Positions 9,247 to 17,275 of a stretch of DNA of 64,000 nt are shown one piece after another (position 1 is the stretch's first letter; each line of letters begins with the position of its first letter). The notes under the pieces were generated by a model that saw nothing but the letters and a program-made list of their open reading frames with translations, was not told the origin of the DNA and did no database searches. The position numbers were made by a program, and so were the translations under genes. This DNA comes from JAOAPY01 sp041492185 (GTDB taxonomy: Bacteria; Acidobacteriota; Blastocatellia; Pyrinomonadales; Pyrinomonadaceae). The stretch lies in NCBI GenBank assembly GCA_041492185.1, contig JBGPWL010000001.1, forward strand, positions 1-64,000, written 5' to 3'.

Positions 9247-9909
9247 GTGGCTGCGGCGGCATTCTACGATCTCGAAGGCACTTTAGTCAGCACAAATCTG
9301 GTTCATACGCTGAACTTTTATGCCAAGAACCAGGCCGGCATTTTTGGCAGCTTGCGCAAGAGTGCCGAGACCCTCTTGAGCTTGCCGGTCTTCGCTATCA
9401 CCGATCAGTATAGCCGAAAGGTGTTCAACGACCTCTTCTTCAAAAGCTACAAAGGGCAAAGCGAAGATCGTATGCGTTTCTTCGCGACGGAACTGTTTGA
9501 GAATGTTTTGAAGCCGGCGGTGTTCCCGGGCGCATATGAACTGATTGAAAAGTCCCGGAGTCTGGGCCTGCGCCAAGTCGTCGTGACCGGTGCGCTGGAT
9601 CTTTCGGTGAAACCGCTGATGGAACATTTGGGTATAAAAGATTACGTGGCAAATCATCTCGAGTTTGTGAACGGAGTGGCGACCGGGCGCCTGCTGCCTC
9701 CGGTGATGGCCGCGGCAACCAAGGCATCGTGGATAAGAACGTTTGCTGAGCGCGAAGGAATTAGTCTGAGCGACTCCTATGCCTACAGCGACAGCATGAG
9801 CGACCTGCCGATGCTTTCAGTCGTCGGGCATCCGGCGGCAGTCAATCCGGACATGCGGTTGCGACAAACAGCGCTGCATCACGATTGGCCGATTCTGAAT
9901 CTGAAATAA
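9247..9909 (+). CDS. HAD-superfamily (class IB) phosphatase-like protein of the elb-like locus
   Basis: The start is taken at GTG 9247, which follows a purine-rich AAGGGGGGC site; an in-frame GTG at 9202 is less likely. Motif I reads FYDLEGTL, with nucleophile D8 but Glu instead of the usual second Asp (DxD becomes DxE). Motif II is VVVTGAL, a Lys lies in TKASWIRTF and motif III is YSDSMSDLPML. The size (about 220 aa) and helical cap fit SerB-like HAD-IB enzymes that hydrolyse phosphomonoesters. It opens a co-directional set with the LarA-like, ElbD-like and epimerase genes, so a lipid-phosphate substrate is plausible but inferred. The altered motif I makes activity uncertain. Confidence 0.82.
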   Translation: MAAAAFYDLEGTLVSTNLVHTLNFYAKNQAGIFGSLRKSAETLLSLPVFAITDQYSRKVFNDLFFKSYKGQSEDRMRFFATELFENVLKPAVFPGAYELIEKSRSLGLRQVVVTGALDLSVKPLMEHLGIKDYVANHLEFVNGVATGRLLPPVMAAATKASWIRTFAEREGISLSDSYAYSDSMSDLPMLSVVGHPAAVNPDMRLRQTALHHDWPILNLK

Positions 9910-9931
9910 GTTTAGTTTTCAATCAAAGCCC

Positions 9932-11530
9932 ATGGCACTTCAACTAAGACGCAAAACACACGAATCAGTTATCTACATCGATCGCGACAGCGCACCGCGC
10001 ATCATGCCTTCGGGCGAGGATTTCATTCTCGAGGATCTGCCGATCGGCACGCGCGTGTTATATCCAAATCCGCCGCTGAAGGGATTGCCAAATCGTGAGG
10101 CCGCGATCAGATATGCGCTGAATCACCCGCATGGCTGCGACCCGCTGTTCGCGCAGCTCGAGCCGGGAATGAAGGTTACGATCGCAGTTGACGATATCAG
10201 TTTGCCATTGCCGCCGATGGCGACGCCGGACATTCGGCAAACGGTGCTCGAGATTGTGCTCGACATGCTCGCGGGCCACGGCGTGGACGACGTGCACATC
10301 GTCATCGCGAATTCGCTGCACCGCAAAATGACGCCGTGGGAAATGAAGCGCATGGTTGGCGCGAAGATTTATGACGAGTACTATCCCGATCGTTACTACA
10401 ACCACGACGCGGAGTGGAACGACGGAATGATGAGGATTGGCGAGACAAAGCACAAAGAGCCGCTCAATCTCAATCGTCGCGCCGCGGAGAGCGATCTCCT
10501 CATCTACTCCAACATCAATCTGGTGCCGATGGACGGCGGCCACAAATCCGTAGCGGTCGGTCTCTGCGACTATGAATCGCTGCGCGCGCATCACGAGCCG
10601 CAGACCATTCGCGATTCAGACAGCTACATGGATCCGGCACAGTCGGAGCTGAATAGGAAGTGTGTCCGCCTGGGCAAACTCGTTGACGAGCACCTGAACG
10701 TCTTTCACATCGAAACGGCCATCAACAATCGGATGTATAAAGGCGACATGGACTTTTTGCTCAAGAACGAAGATGACTTTACTGCCTTCGATCGCATGAA
10801 GTTTGAAGCGATGCGCTACACCATGAGCAAGTTGCCACGGCAGGCGAGACGCAAGCTGCTGCATTCGCGCCCTTCGCAGTACGAGATGACTGCATGCCAT
10901 GCGGGGAAAACGGAACCGGTCCATGAGAAGATCATTGAAAAGGGTTTCGAGCAGTACATCATTCCCGTGCGCGGCCAATGCGACATCCTGATCACCGGCA
11001 TTCCCGACATTTCACCGTATAACGTTTATTCGATCCTGAACCCGCTGCTCGTGCAGGTAATGGGTCTTGGTTATCATTTTAATTTCTATCGCCACAAGCC
11101 GCTGCTGAAGAAGGGTGGTGTTTTGATTTTGCATCATCCTTGTTATGACGAATTCGATCACAAGTTTCATCCGAGCTACATAGAATTCTTCAATCGGCTA
11201 CTGCCGGAGACGCGCGACGCGTTTGTGCTGAGAGAAAAGTATGAACGCGAGTTTGCGAATAATCCGAGTTACGTCGAAATGTACCGGCGCGGCAATGCTT
11301 ATCACGGTGCGCATCCGTTTTTCATGTGGTACTGGGGCGAGAACGGCCGCCAGCACGTCGGCAAAGTCATCGTCGCCGGCGCAGAAAATGCCCACGTGCC
11401 GGCAATTCTGGGCTGGGAGCGCGCGGACAATCTGACCGAGGCGATTGCCATGGCCCGGAGCCACATGGGTAACTCAGCCGAGATCACAATGCTGCATCAA
11501 CCGATGATCGGGATCGCGGATATGGAGTAG
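9932..11530 (+). CDS. LarA-like (lactate racemase N-terminal/DUF2088) protein
   Basis: The 532-residue protein shows the LarA N-terminal pattern MKVTIAVDDISLPLP followed by IVIANSLHRKM (H130, aligned by eye with LarA His108). MDGGHKSVAVG comes next, with K205 at the place of the lysine that tethers the nickel-pincer nucleotide (Lys184), and LRAHH (H220/H221) sits near the nickel ligand His200. The residue matching catalytic His174 appears to be Ile (I195). The family isomerises or epimerises 2-hydroxyacids, but this member is longer and lies between a phosphatase-like gene and an ElbD-like synthase. It may therefore act on a lipid precursor or have another role. It starts 22 bases after the HAD gene. 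Confidence 0.75.
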   Translation: MALQLRRKTHESVIYIDRDSAPRIMPSGEDFILEDLPIGTRVLYPNPPLKGLPNREAAIRYALNHPHGCDPLFAQLEPGMKVTIAVDDISLPLPPMATPDIRQTVLEIVLDMLAGHGVDDVHIVIANSLHRKMTPWEMKRMVGAKIYDEYYPDRYYNHDAEWNDGMMRIGETKHKEPLNLNRRAAESDLLIYSNINLVPMDGGHKSVAVGLCDYESLRAHHEPQTIRDSDSYMDPAQSELNRKCVRLGKLVDEHLNVFHIETAINNRMYKGDMDFLLKNEDDFTAFDRMKFEAMRYTMSKLPRQARRKLLHSRPSQYEMTACHAGKTEPVHEKIIEKGFEQYIIPVRGQCDILITGIPDISPYNVYSILNPLLVQVMGLGYHFNFYRHKPLLKKGGVLILHHPCYDEFDHKFHPSYIEFFNRLLPETRDAFVLREKYEREFANNPSYVEMYRRGNAYHGAHPFFMWYWGENGRQHVGKVIVAGAENAHVPAILGWERADNLTEAIAMARSHMGNSAEITMLHQPMIGIADME

Positions 11531-11535
11531 CTGTC

Positions 11536-11609
11536 CGACAAACTTTCGGTTTGTCGTGATTCTTTTCCGCGGCTCAGTTCGCCAGTTCACGACAGACTGA
11601 AGTTTGTCG
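11536..11609. repeat. pair of small hairpins between the LarA-like and ElbD-like genes
   Basis: Two related stem-loops occur in tandem. CGACAAAC/GTTTGTCG lies at 11536-11543 and 11549-11556, with a 5-base loop. CGACAGAC/GTTTGTCG lies at 11590-11597 and 11602-11609, with a 4-base loop and one G-T pair. They fill most of the 94-base gap ahead of the ElbD-like start and end just before it. They could be a mobile palindromic element, an attenuator or an mRNA-stability element; the sequence does not decide. Confidence 0.7.
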
Positions 11610-11624
11610 AACATTTATGACGAC

Positions 11625-14600
11625 ATGAACTTTTCTCCAACTGAAATCTACAGAGATCGGAAGCTCTTTCTGATCGGCAGCACCGGCTTTCTCGGCAAAG
11701 TCACGCTGAGCATGTTGCTGCATCGCTTTCCGAACATCGGGCGGGTTTATGTCACCGTGCGCGCACGGTCGCAGGAAGAATCCGAGACGCGGTTCTGGAA
11801 TAACGTCATCACCGCGCCGCCTTTCGATCCGTTGCGCGAAAGGTACGGCGACGCTTTCGAAGGATTCATCCGCGACAAAATCGTGGTGCTGGGCGGCGAT
11901 ATCGGGGACGCCAATCTGGGCTATAGCGAAGAAGACGCGCAGCAGCTAGCTGACGATCTCGATATCGTAATCAATACCGCGGGCAACGTAACTTTCAACC
12001 CAACTTTAGAGAGCGCGCTGCGGACCAACGTCGTTGGAACGCAAAACGTGATCGCCTTTGCCAAGCGCATGAAGCGGCCGGCACTGGTTCACGTATCCAC
12101 CTGCTTCGTTGCCGGCAATCGGTCCGGTGCGGTGTGGGAAAGCGATCCAGTCATCGGCTATTTCCCCCGCAAGCACGAATTGCAGGGCGTGGAGTTCGCA
12201 GTCGAACAGGAAATCAAGGATTGCGCGAAACTCTCAGAACGCGTTCGCGAAGAAGCCCGCGACGCGATGATGGTGGCGCGTTTTCGCGAACTGGCTCGCA
12301 AACGTCTGCATGAGGAAGGACGTGACGCTGACGATCCGGACGCGCTCGGTTTGGCGGTGGCGCGCGAGCGAAAGGTTTGGATCCGCACGCGGCTCACCGA
12401 TCTGGGCGTCGAGCGCGCAGCGTGGTGGGGCTGGCCCAACATCTACACCTACACGAAGGCACTCGGCGAGCAATTGGTCGCCGCGGAAACAGAAATCGTT
12501 CGTAGCATTGTGCGGCCCAGCATCGTCGAGTCGGCGCTGGCGTATCCATTCCCCGGATGGAATGAAGGCTTCACCACGACCGCTCCGATTATTTTCATGG
12601 TGCTCAAGGGGCAGACGCAGCTTCCCGTTAACGAGAAATTGATCCTCGACATCACGCCCGTCGATCAGATTGCTTCGGTGATGCTCGCAGTTGCCGCCGT
12701 CGCTTGCGTGGAAGAGCCGCGTCTGGTTTACCAGGCCGCTACCGGTGATTCAAATCCCAATAATATGGAGCGGATTATCGGTCTGGTTGGTCTTTACAAG
12801 CGCAAGCACTTCCAGGAGAAAAACACCGGCATCAAGCTGCTCAACGAAATTGCCGCGCGCATGGAACCGCGCGGGGTCTCAACGGGGACATTCGAGGCGA
12901 CCTCAACGCCGATGTTCAACTCCGCGGCAAAGAAAGTTTCGGCGCTGTTGGATCGGGCGCGGCCGCGTTGGGGCGGTGGCCGAGTTGTCGAAGTTATCGA
13001 TCGCGTTAAGACGAGCGTCGACCGCGTTGAAGAGATTACCCGCGAAACCGCGGACGCGTTTGAAATGTTTCGGCCGTTCACAATCGAGAACGCGTATGTC
13101 TTTCGGTCCGATAACGTGCGTTCGCTTTTCAGTGACATTCGCAGTGACGAACAATCGCTGCTGACCTGGAGCCCGGAAACTTTCGATTGGTACGACTACT
13201 GGCTGAACATCCATCTGCCTGGATTGAAGAAGTGGGTTTTCCCCACGCTCGAAGAAGACATGCGCGCGCAACCCAAGCGCATCTACACGTATCGAGATTT
13301 ACTCGAGCTGTTCGAGACCTCAACCAAGCGTCACGCGACTCGCGTTGCGATGCGCATTGAGCGCGATGGCCACAAAGAGCAGTACACGTATGCCGACTTG
13401 CGCGAGCTGGCGACGCGCGCCGCCGGTTTTCTCGCGAGCCAGGGAATCAAGCCCGGCGATCGCGTGATGCTCGTCAGTCAGAACGCGCCCGAATGGGGCA
13501 TGACTTACTTCGGCGTGCTCAAGGCAGGCGCGACGTGTATTCCCGTCGACCCGGAAAGCTCGACCGACGAAATCATCACCTTCGCTCGCGCGGGCGATGC
13601 AGCCGCATTGGTGATGAGTGAAAAGCTGATCCAAGATCATCCAAAACTGAAAGATCGACTCGCTGCGGAAGGGTTGCCAGTAAAGCTTTGGACTTTTGCT
13701 GAAGTCTTCGTTTTGCGAGATGAAGAGATCGAGGATCAGCGCATCGCTCTACTGCCGCAGCGCGTTCATGCTCAATCGGTCGCCTCGTTGATTTTTACTT
13801 CGGGGACGACGGGCCAGCCCAAAGGCGTGATGCTGTCGCACCGCAACCTTACGAGCATGGTCTCGATGCTATCGTCAGTCTTTGACATGACTACTAAGGA
13901 CGGCGTGTTGTCGGTCTTGCCGATGCATCACACGTTCGAATTCTCAACGGGATTTCTCACACCGTTGAGTCGCGGCGCGCAGATCACTTACCTGCCGGAA
14001 TTGACGAGCGACGCCCTGGCGCGCGCGATCAAGAACGGCCATGTGACGGGTATGGTCGGCGTACCGGCGCTGTGGGAACTGCTTCACCGGCGCATCAAGA
14101 ACAGGCTCTACGAGCAGAGCGATTGGATTGGCAGAACGGCCGATCTGCTGATCCGCGGCAATGCCTGGCTGCGCGACAACACGCCGCTCAATTTTGGCCA
14201 ACTTCTTTTCTATCCGATCCATGAGGGTCTGGGTGGTCGCATTCGCTATTTCATCAGCGGTGGGTCGGCGCTGAATGAAAAGATTCAGAAGGATTTCCAG
14301 GGACTCGGCTTCACAATTCTTGAAGGTTATGGTTTGACTGAAGCATCGCCGGTGCTGACCGTAACGCGCCCTGCGAATCGAATGTTGACCGGAAGCGTCG
14401 GCAAGCCGTTGCCCGGCGTAGAAGTGAGAATCGCAGAAGCGGACGCAACCGGCGTCGGCGAAGTGATCGCCCGTGGCCCCAACGTGATGCTTGGTTACTA
14501 TGAAAACGCAGATGCGACCCGCAGCACGCTTATCGATCGCTGGCTCTATACCGGCGACCTCGGACGCCTGGACGACGACGGTAATCTTTATCTCGTCGGC

Positions 14601-16049
14601 AGATCGAAAGAGATTATCGTCGACACTAACGGAAAAAATGTTTACCCGGACGAGCTGGAAGAACTCTACTCAAACTCACCTTACATCAAGGAGCTAAGCA
14701 TTCTCGGTCTGCCCGACGGCATCGGCGAAAAAGTTGCTTGCCTGGTAGTGGCCGATGATGAATACGACATCGCCCTCTCGCGCGATGAGTTGCGGAAGCG
14801 CGTCGAAGAGCATTTTCGCGAGGTGTCGGCCACCCTTCCCTACTACAAGCGCGTGAAAGTTCTGCAATTTACGCATATCGAGTTGCCGCGAACAGCCACG
14901 CGAAAAGTGAAGCGCCAGGAAGTCGTGCAGATCATGCATTCGCTGGAACAGAACCAGAAAGCCGGACGCGTGCCCGTAGCCAACGAGGCAGCCAGCCTGG
15001 ATTCGCTTTGGGTGCTCAAGACTGTAGCCGCGGTTTGCAATCGACCCCTGGAGGAAGTTTCCATCAATACTCGGCTCAGCGATCTTGGCTTTGATAGTTT
15101 GATGTTTGTTGAGTTGGGCACGGCGATTGAGAATGCCGGCGGCTCGATCTCCGCCCCAGAGCGTTTCAATGAGATTCAGGACATCAGAGAATTAATTAGC
15201 GTCGTCAGTCGTCGCTCGCCGAATGCTCCTCGACTTGATGGCGCAACCGCGCGTGCGGATTCGGAACGGCGCAAGGACGAGGATGAAATCAACATTCCGT
15301 CGCTCGTCAAAGTCATTGGTAACAAGGGCGTCGATGTAGTCCAGCGTTTCTTTTATGAACGCTTTCTCAACACGAAATATGAGGGCCGCACGAACATTCC
15401 GCCGCGCACTAATTTTATCGTCACGGCAAACCATTGTTCGCACCTCGACATGGGCCTGACGAAGATGGCGCTGGGCGACGCCGGCCGCGACATGGTGGCG
15501 CTGGCGGCCGCGGATTACTTCTTTGACAGCAAATACAAGCGCGCGGTGATGGAAAATTTCACGAACCTGGTGCCGATGGAGCGCACGGGGAGCTTACGTC
15601 AATCGCTGCGTCACGCGCGTGAATATCTTGACCGCGGCTACAACGCACTCATCTTTCCCGAAGGCACACGCTCCGTAACCGGGCAGATGGCTGACTTCAA
15701 GCCAATCGTTGGTTATCTGGCGCTTCATTCGCGAGTTGGGATTCTGCCGCTTTATCTCTACGGCACGTACGAAGCGTTTCCCAAGGGTTCCACGATCATC
15801 AAGAGCCGCGACATCGGCGCACGCATCGGCCGCTTCCTTTCCATCGAAGAGCTGGAGGAGTTAGCTGAAGGCATGCCTCGCGCCGAGGCTTACCGATTAA
15901 TCGCCGCGTTGGTCAAGCACGAGATCGAGAACCTGCGCGATCGGACAAGGCACACGTTCGATGCAAAGGCGTTGCGCAAACGCTGGAAGGCCGAGCGCCG
16001 CGCGCAGACTGCGGAACGAGAAATGGCGGCAGGAGAACTCGTCGGTTAG
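11625..16049 (+). CDS. elbD: ElbD-like fusion: thioester/acyl reductase, AMP ligase, ACP, PlsC acyltransferase
   Basis: One polypeptide of about 1474 residues has four domains in order. A NAD(P)-binding fatty-acyl/thioester reductase has GSTGFLGK near residue 17 and catalytic YxxxK Y274/K278. An acyl adenylating ligase has TSGTTGQPKG near 724, YGLTEASP near 901, and YTGDLG with the GRSKEIIV hinge. An acyl carrier domain has LGFDSLMF with the phosphopantetheine Ser near 1158. A PlsC-type acyltransferase has NHCSHLD (HX4D) near 1270 and FPEGTRS near 1344. This is the composition I recall for myxobacterial ElbD, the enzyme linked to bacterial ether-lipid synthesis. It could activate a fatty acid, load it on the ACP, reduce it to an alcohol and esterify a glycerol backbone. 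The ATG at 11625 is preferred to TTG 11604. Confidence 0.85.
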   Translation: MNFSPTEIYRDRKLFLIGSTGFLGKVTLSMLLHRFPNIGRVYVTVRARSQEESETRFWNNVITAPPFDPLRERYGDAFEGFIRDKIVVLGGDIGDANLGYSEEDAQQLADDLDIVINTAGNVTFNPTLESALRTNVVGTQNVIAFAKRMKRPALVHVSTCFVAGNRSGAVWESDPVIGYFPRKHELQGVEFAVEQEIKDCAKLSERVREEARDAMMVARFRELARKRLHEEGRDADDPDALGLAVARERKVWIRTRLTDLGVERAAWWGWPNIYTYTKALGEQLVAAETEIVRSIVRPSIVESALAYPFPGWNEGFTTTAPIIFMVLKGQTQLPVNEKLILDITPVDQIASVMLAVAAVACVEEPRLVYQAATGDSNPNNMERIIGLVGLYKRKHFQEKNTGIKLLNEIAARMEPRGVSTGTFEATSTPMFNSAAKKVSALLDRARPRWGGGRVVEVIDRVKTSVDRVEEITRETADAFEMFRPFTIENAYVFRSDNVRSLFSDIRSDEQSLLTWSPETFDWYDYWLNIHLPGLKKWVFPTLEEDMRAQPKRIYTYRDLLELFETSTKRHATRVAMRIERDGHKEQYTYADLRELATRAAGFLASQGIKPGDRVMLVSQNAPEWGMTYFGVLKAGATCIPVDPESSTDEIITFARAGDAAALVMSEKLIQDHPKLKDRLAAEGLPVKLWTFAEVFVLRDEEIEDQRIALLPQRVHAQSVASLIFTSGTTGQPKGVMLSHRNLTSMVSMLSSVFDMTTKDGVLSVLPMHHTFEFSTGFLTPLSRGAQITYLPELTSDALARAIKNGHVTGMVGVPALWELLHRRIKNRLYEQSDWIGRTADLLIRGNAWLRDNTPLNFGQLLFYPIHEGLGGRIRYFISGGSALNEKIQKDFQGLGFTILEGYGLTEASPVLTVTRPANRMLTGSVGKPLPGVEVRIAEADATGVGEVIARGPNVMLGYYENADATRSTLIDRWLYTGDLGRLDDDGNLYLVGRSKEIIVDTNGKNVYPDELEELYSNSPYIKELSILGLPDGIGEKVACLVVADDEYDIALSRDELRKRVEEHFREVSATLPYYKRVKVLQFTHIELPRTATRKVKRQEVVQIMHSLEQNQKAGRVPVANEAASLDSLWVLKTVAAVCNRPLEEVSINTRLSDLGFDSLMFVELGTAIENAGGSISAPERFNEIQDIRELISVVSRRSPNAPRLDGATARADSERRKDEDEINIPSLVKVIGNKGVDVVQRFFYERFLNTKYEGRTNIPPRTNFIVTANHCSHLDMGLTKMALGDAGRDMVALAAADYFFDSKYKRAVMENFTNLVPMERTGSLRQSLRHAREYLDRGYNALIFPEGTRSVTGQMADFKPIVGYLALHSRVGILPLYLYGTYEAFPKGSTIIKSRDIGARIGRFLSIEELEELAEGMPRAEAYRLIAALVKHEIENLRDRTRHTFDAKALRKRWKAERRAQTAEREMAAGELVG

Positions 16050-16096
16050 CAGCACCAGTTCGGTCTGCGTCGCGATCCAATCACAGACGCCTGAGA

Positions 16097-17191
16097 ATGG
16101 CTACCACCTCAAAAAAGCGTACAGCCCGCATGACGCCCGCCAACGCGGGATCAAAACGGCGCGCCGCGATTGAAAAACGCCCGCGCCCGACCATCCTGGT
16201 CACCGGCGGCACCGGCTTCTTGGGCTCGCATCTCGTGCGTCAACTTGTCGAAGACGGCACGAAGGACCTCCGCGTGATGGCCACGTCGATTCCCGATTGG
16301 TTGGTCGATCTGGGAGTGGAACCACTCGAGGGATCGATCATGAACGCCGACGACGCGAAACGCGCCGTTGAAGGAATCAAGGAAGTCTATCATCTCGCGG
16401 GCCGCGTTTCGCGCGAGCGTGACGACGCGCGCAAGATGTACCGCGTACACGTTGACGGGACGCGGGTGCTTTGTGACGCGGCGCGCGAGGCGGGAGTGAA
16501 AACGATCGTGCTGGCCTCGACGAGCGGAACGATCGCCGTCACTGAAAACGGCGATTCGATTCCAGACGAGACTGCGGTGCCGCCGCTCGAGATCATCTCT
16601 CGCTGGCCCTATTACGCCAGCAAGTCGTACCAGGAAATGGCCGCGCTCGAACGTTTCAGCGGCAAAGGCCTGCGTCTGGTGATCATGAATCCGAGTTTGC
16701 TATTGGGACCCGGCGACGAGCGGTTGAGTTCAACCAAAGTGATACTGGATTTCATGGCGCGGAAGATCGGCGCCGTGCCCCTGGGTGGGCTCAGCTTTGT
16801 CGATGCGCGCGACGTTGCAAAGGCCTTTCGCGCCGCGATGAAGAAGGGCCGGCATGGTGAGCGCTACTTGCTGGGCGCGGCGAACTGGACCTTTGAAAGA
16901 TTTTTTGGCCGGCTTGAGCGATTGACCAAGATCTCAGCACCCAGGCTGGCGTTGCCATCGAAGTTAATGATCACTGGCTCGCAACTCGTCGATTCGCTTT
17001 TCAAGCAGTGGAACTTTGCCTCGCCCGTCGAGCCCGGCGCGATCGAGATGGCGCAATACTTCTGGTATTTGAACTGCAACAAAGCCGCGCGTGAACTCAG
17101 CTTCAAGCCGCGCGACCCCGGCGAGACGCTCCACGACACTGTTGTCTACCTGCGTGAGAATTTTCTCGGTGGTGATGCGTTTCGCAAATAG
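16097..17191 (+). CDS. NAD-dependent epimerase/dehydratase (extended SDR)
   Basis: The 364-residue product has a basic N-terminal tail of about 30 residues. A Rossmann motif VTGGTGFLGSHLVRQL follows, with the active-site YYASKSYQEM (YxxxK) preceded by ASTSGTIAV. This is the extended SDR fold, like dihydroflavonol reductases and sterol/sugar epimerases. It follows the ElbD-like gene by 47 bases on the same strand. A reductase or epimerase step on a lipid or glycerol intermediate is the natural guess, because myxobacterial elb clusters also include such a gene as I recall. The substrate cannot be read from the sequence. Confidence 0.85.
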   Translation: MATTSKKRTARMTPANAGSKRRAAIEKRPRPTILVTGGTGFLGSHLVRQLVEDGTKDLRVMATSIPDWLVDLGVEPLEGSIMNADDAKRAVEGIKEVYHLAGRVSRERDDARKMYRVHVDGTRVLCDAAREAGVKTIVLASTSGTIAVTENGDSIPDETAVPPLEIISRWPYYASKSYQEMAALERFSGKGLRLVIMNPSLLLGPGDERLSSTKVILDFMARKIGAVPLGGLSFVDARDVAKAFRAAMKKGRHGERYLLGAANWTFERFFGRLERLTKISAPRLALPSKLMITGSQLVDSLFKQWNFASPVEPGAIEMAQYFWYLNCNKAARELSFKPRDPGETLHDTVVYLRENFLGGDAFRK

Positions 17192-17205
17192 ACTTGCCAT
17201 GTCAG

Positions 17206-17270
17206 AACCACCTGCGGTAGCGGGTGGTTGAATGCCAACAACTGAGAACCACCCGCTACCGCAGGTGGTT
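17206..17270. repeat. 24-bp perfect inverted repeat, possible bidirectional terminator
   Basis: The arms at 17206-17229 and 17247-17270 are perfect reverse complements (left arm begins AACCACCTGCGG), with a 17-base spacer. Each arm is itself palindromic at its ends (AACCACC/GGTGGTT). It sits between convergent genes, 14 bases after the epimerase stop and six bases from the metallopeptidase stop. It could therefore terminate both transcripts. The nested symmetry also fits a REP-like mobile palindrome. Confidence 0.9.
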
Positions 17271-17275
17271 TTCTA

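Noticed and set aside
10058..10594. 178-codon antisense frame over the LarA-like gene
   Set aside because: No motif and no start signal; the His/Val/Arg-rich composition is typical of antisense shadow.
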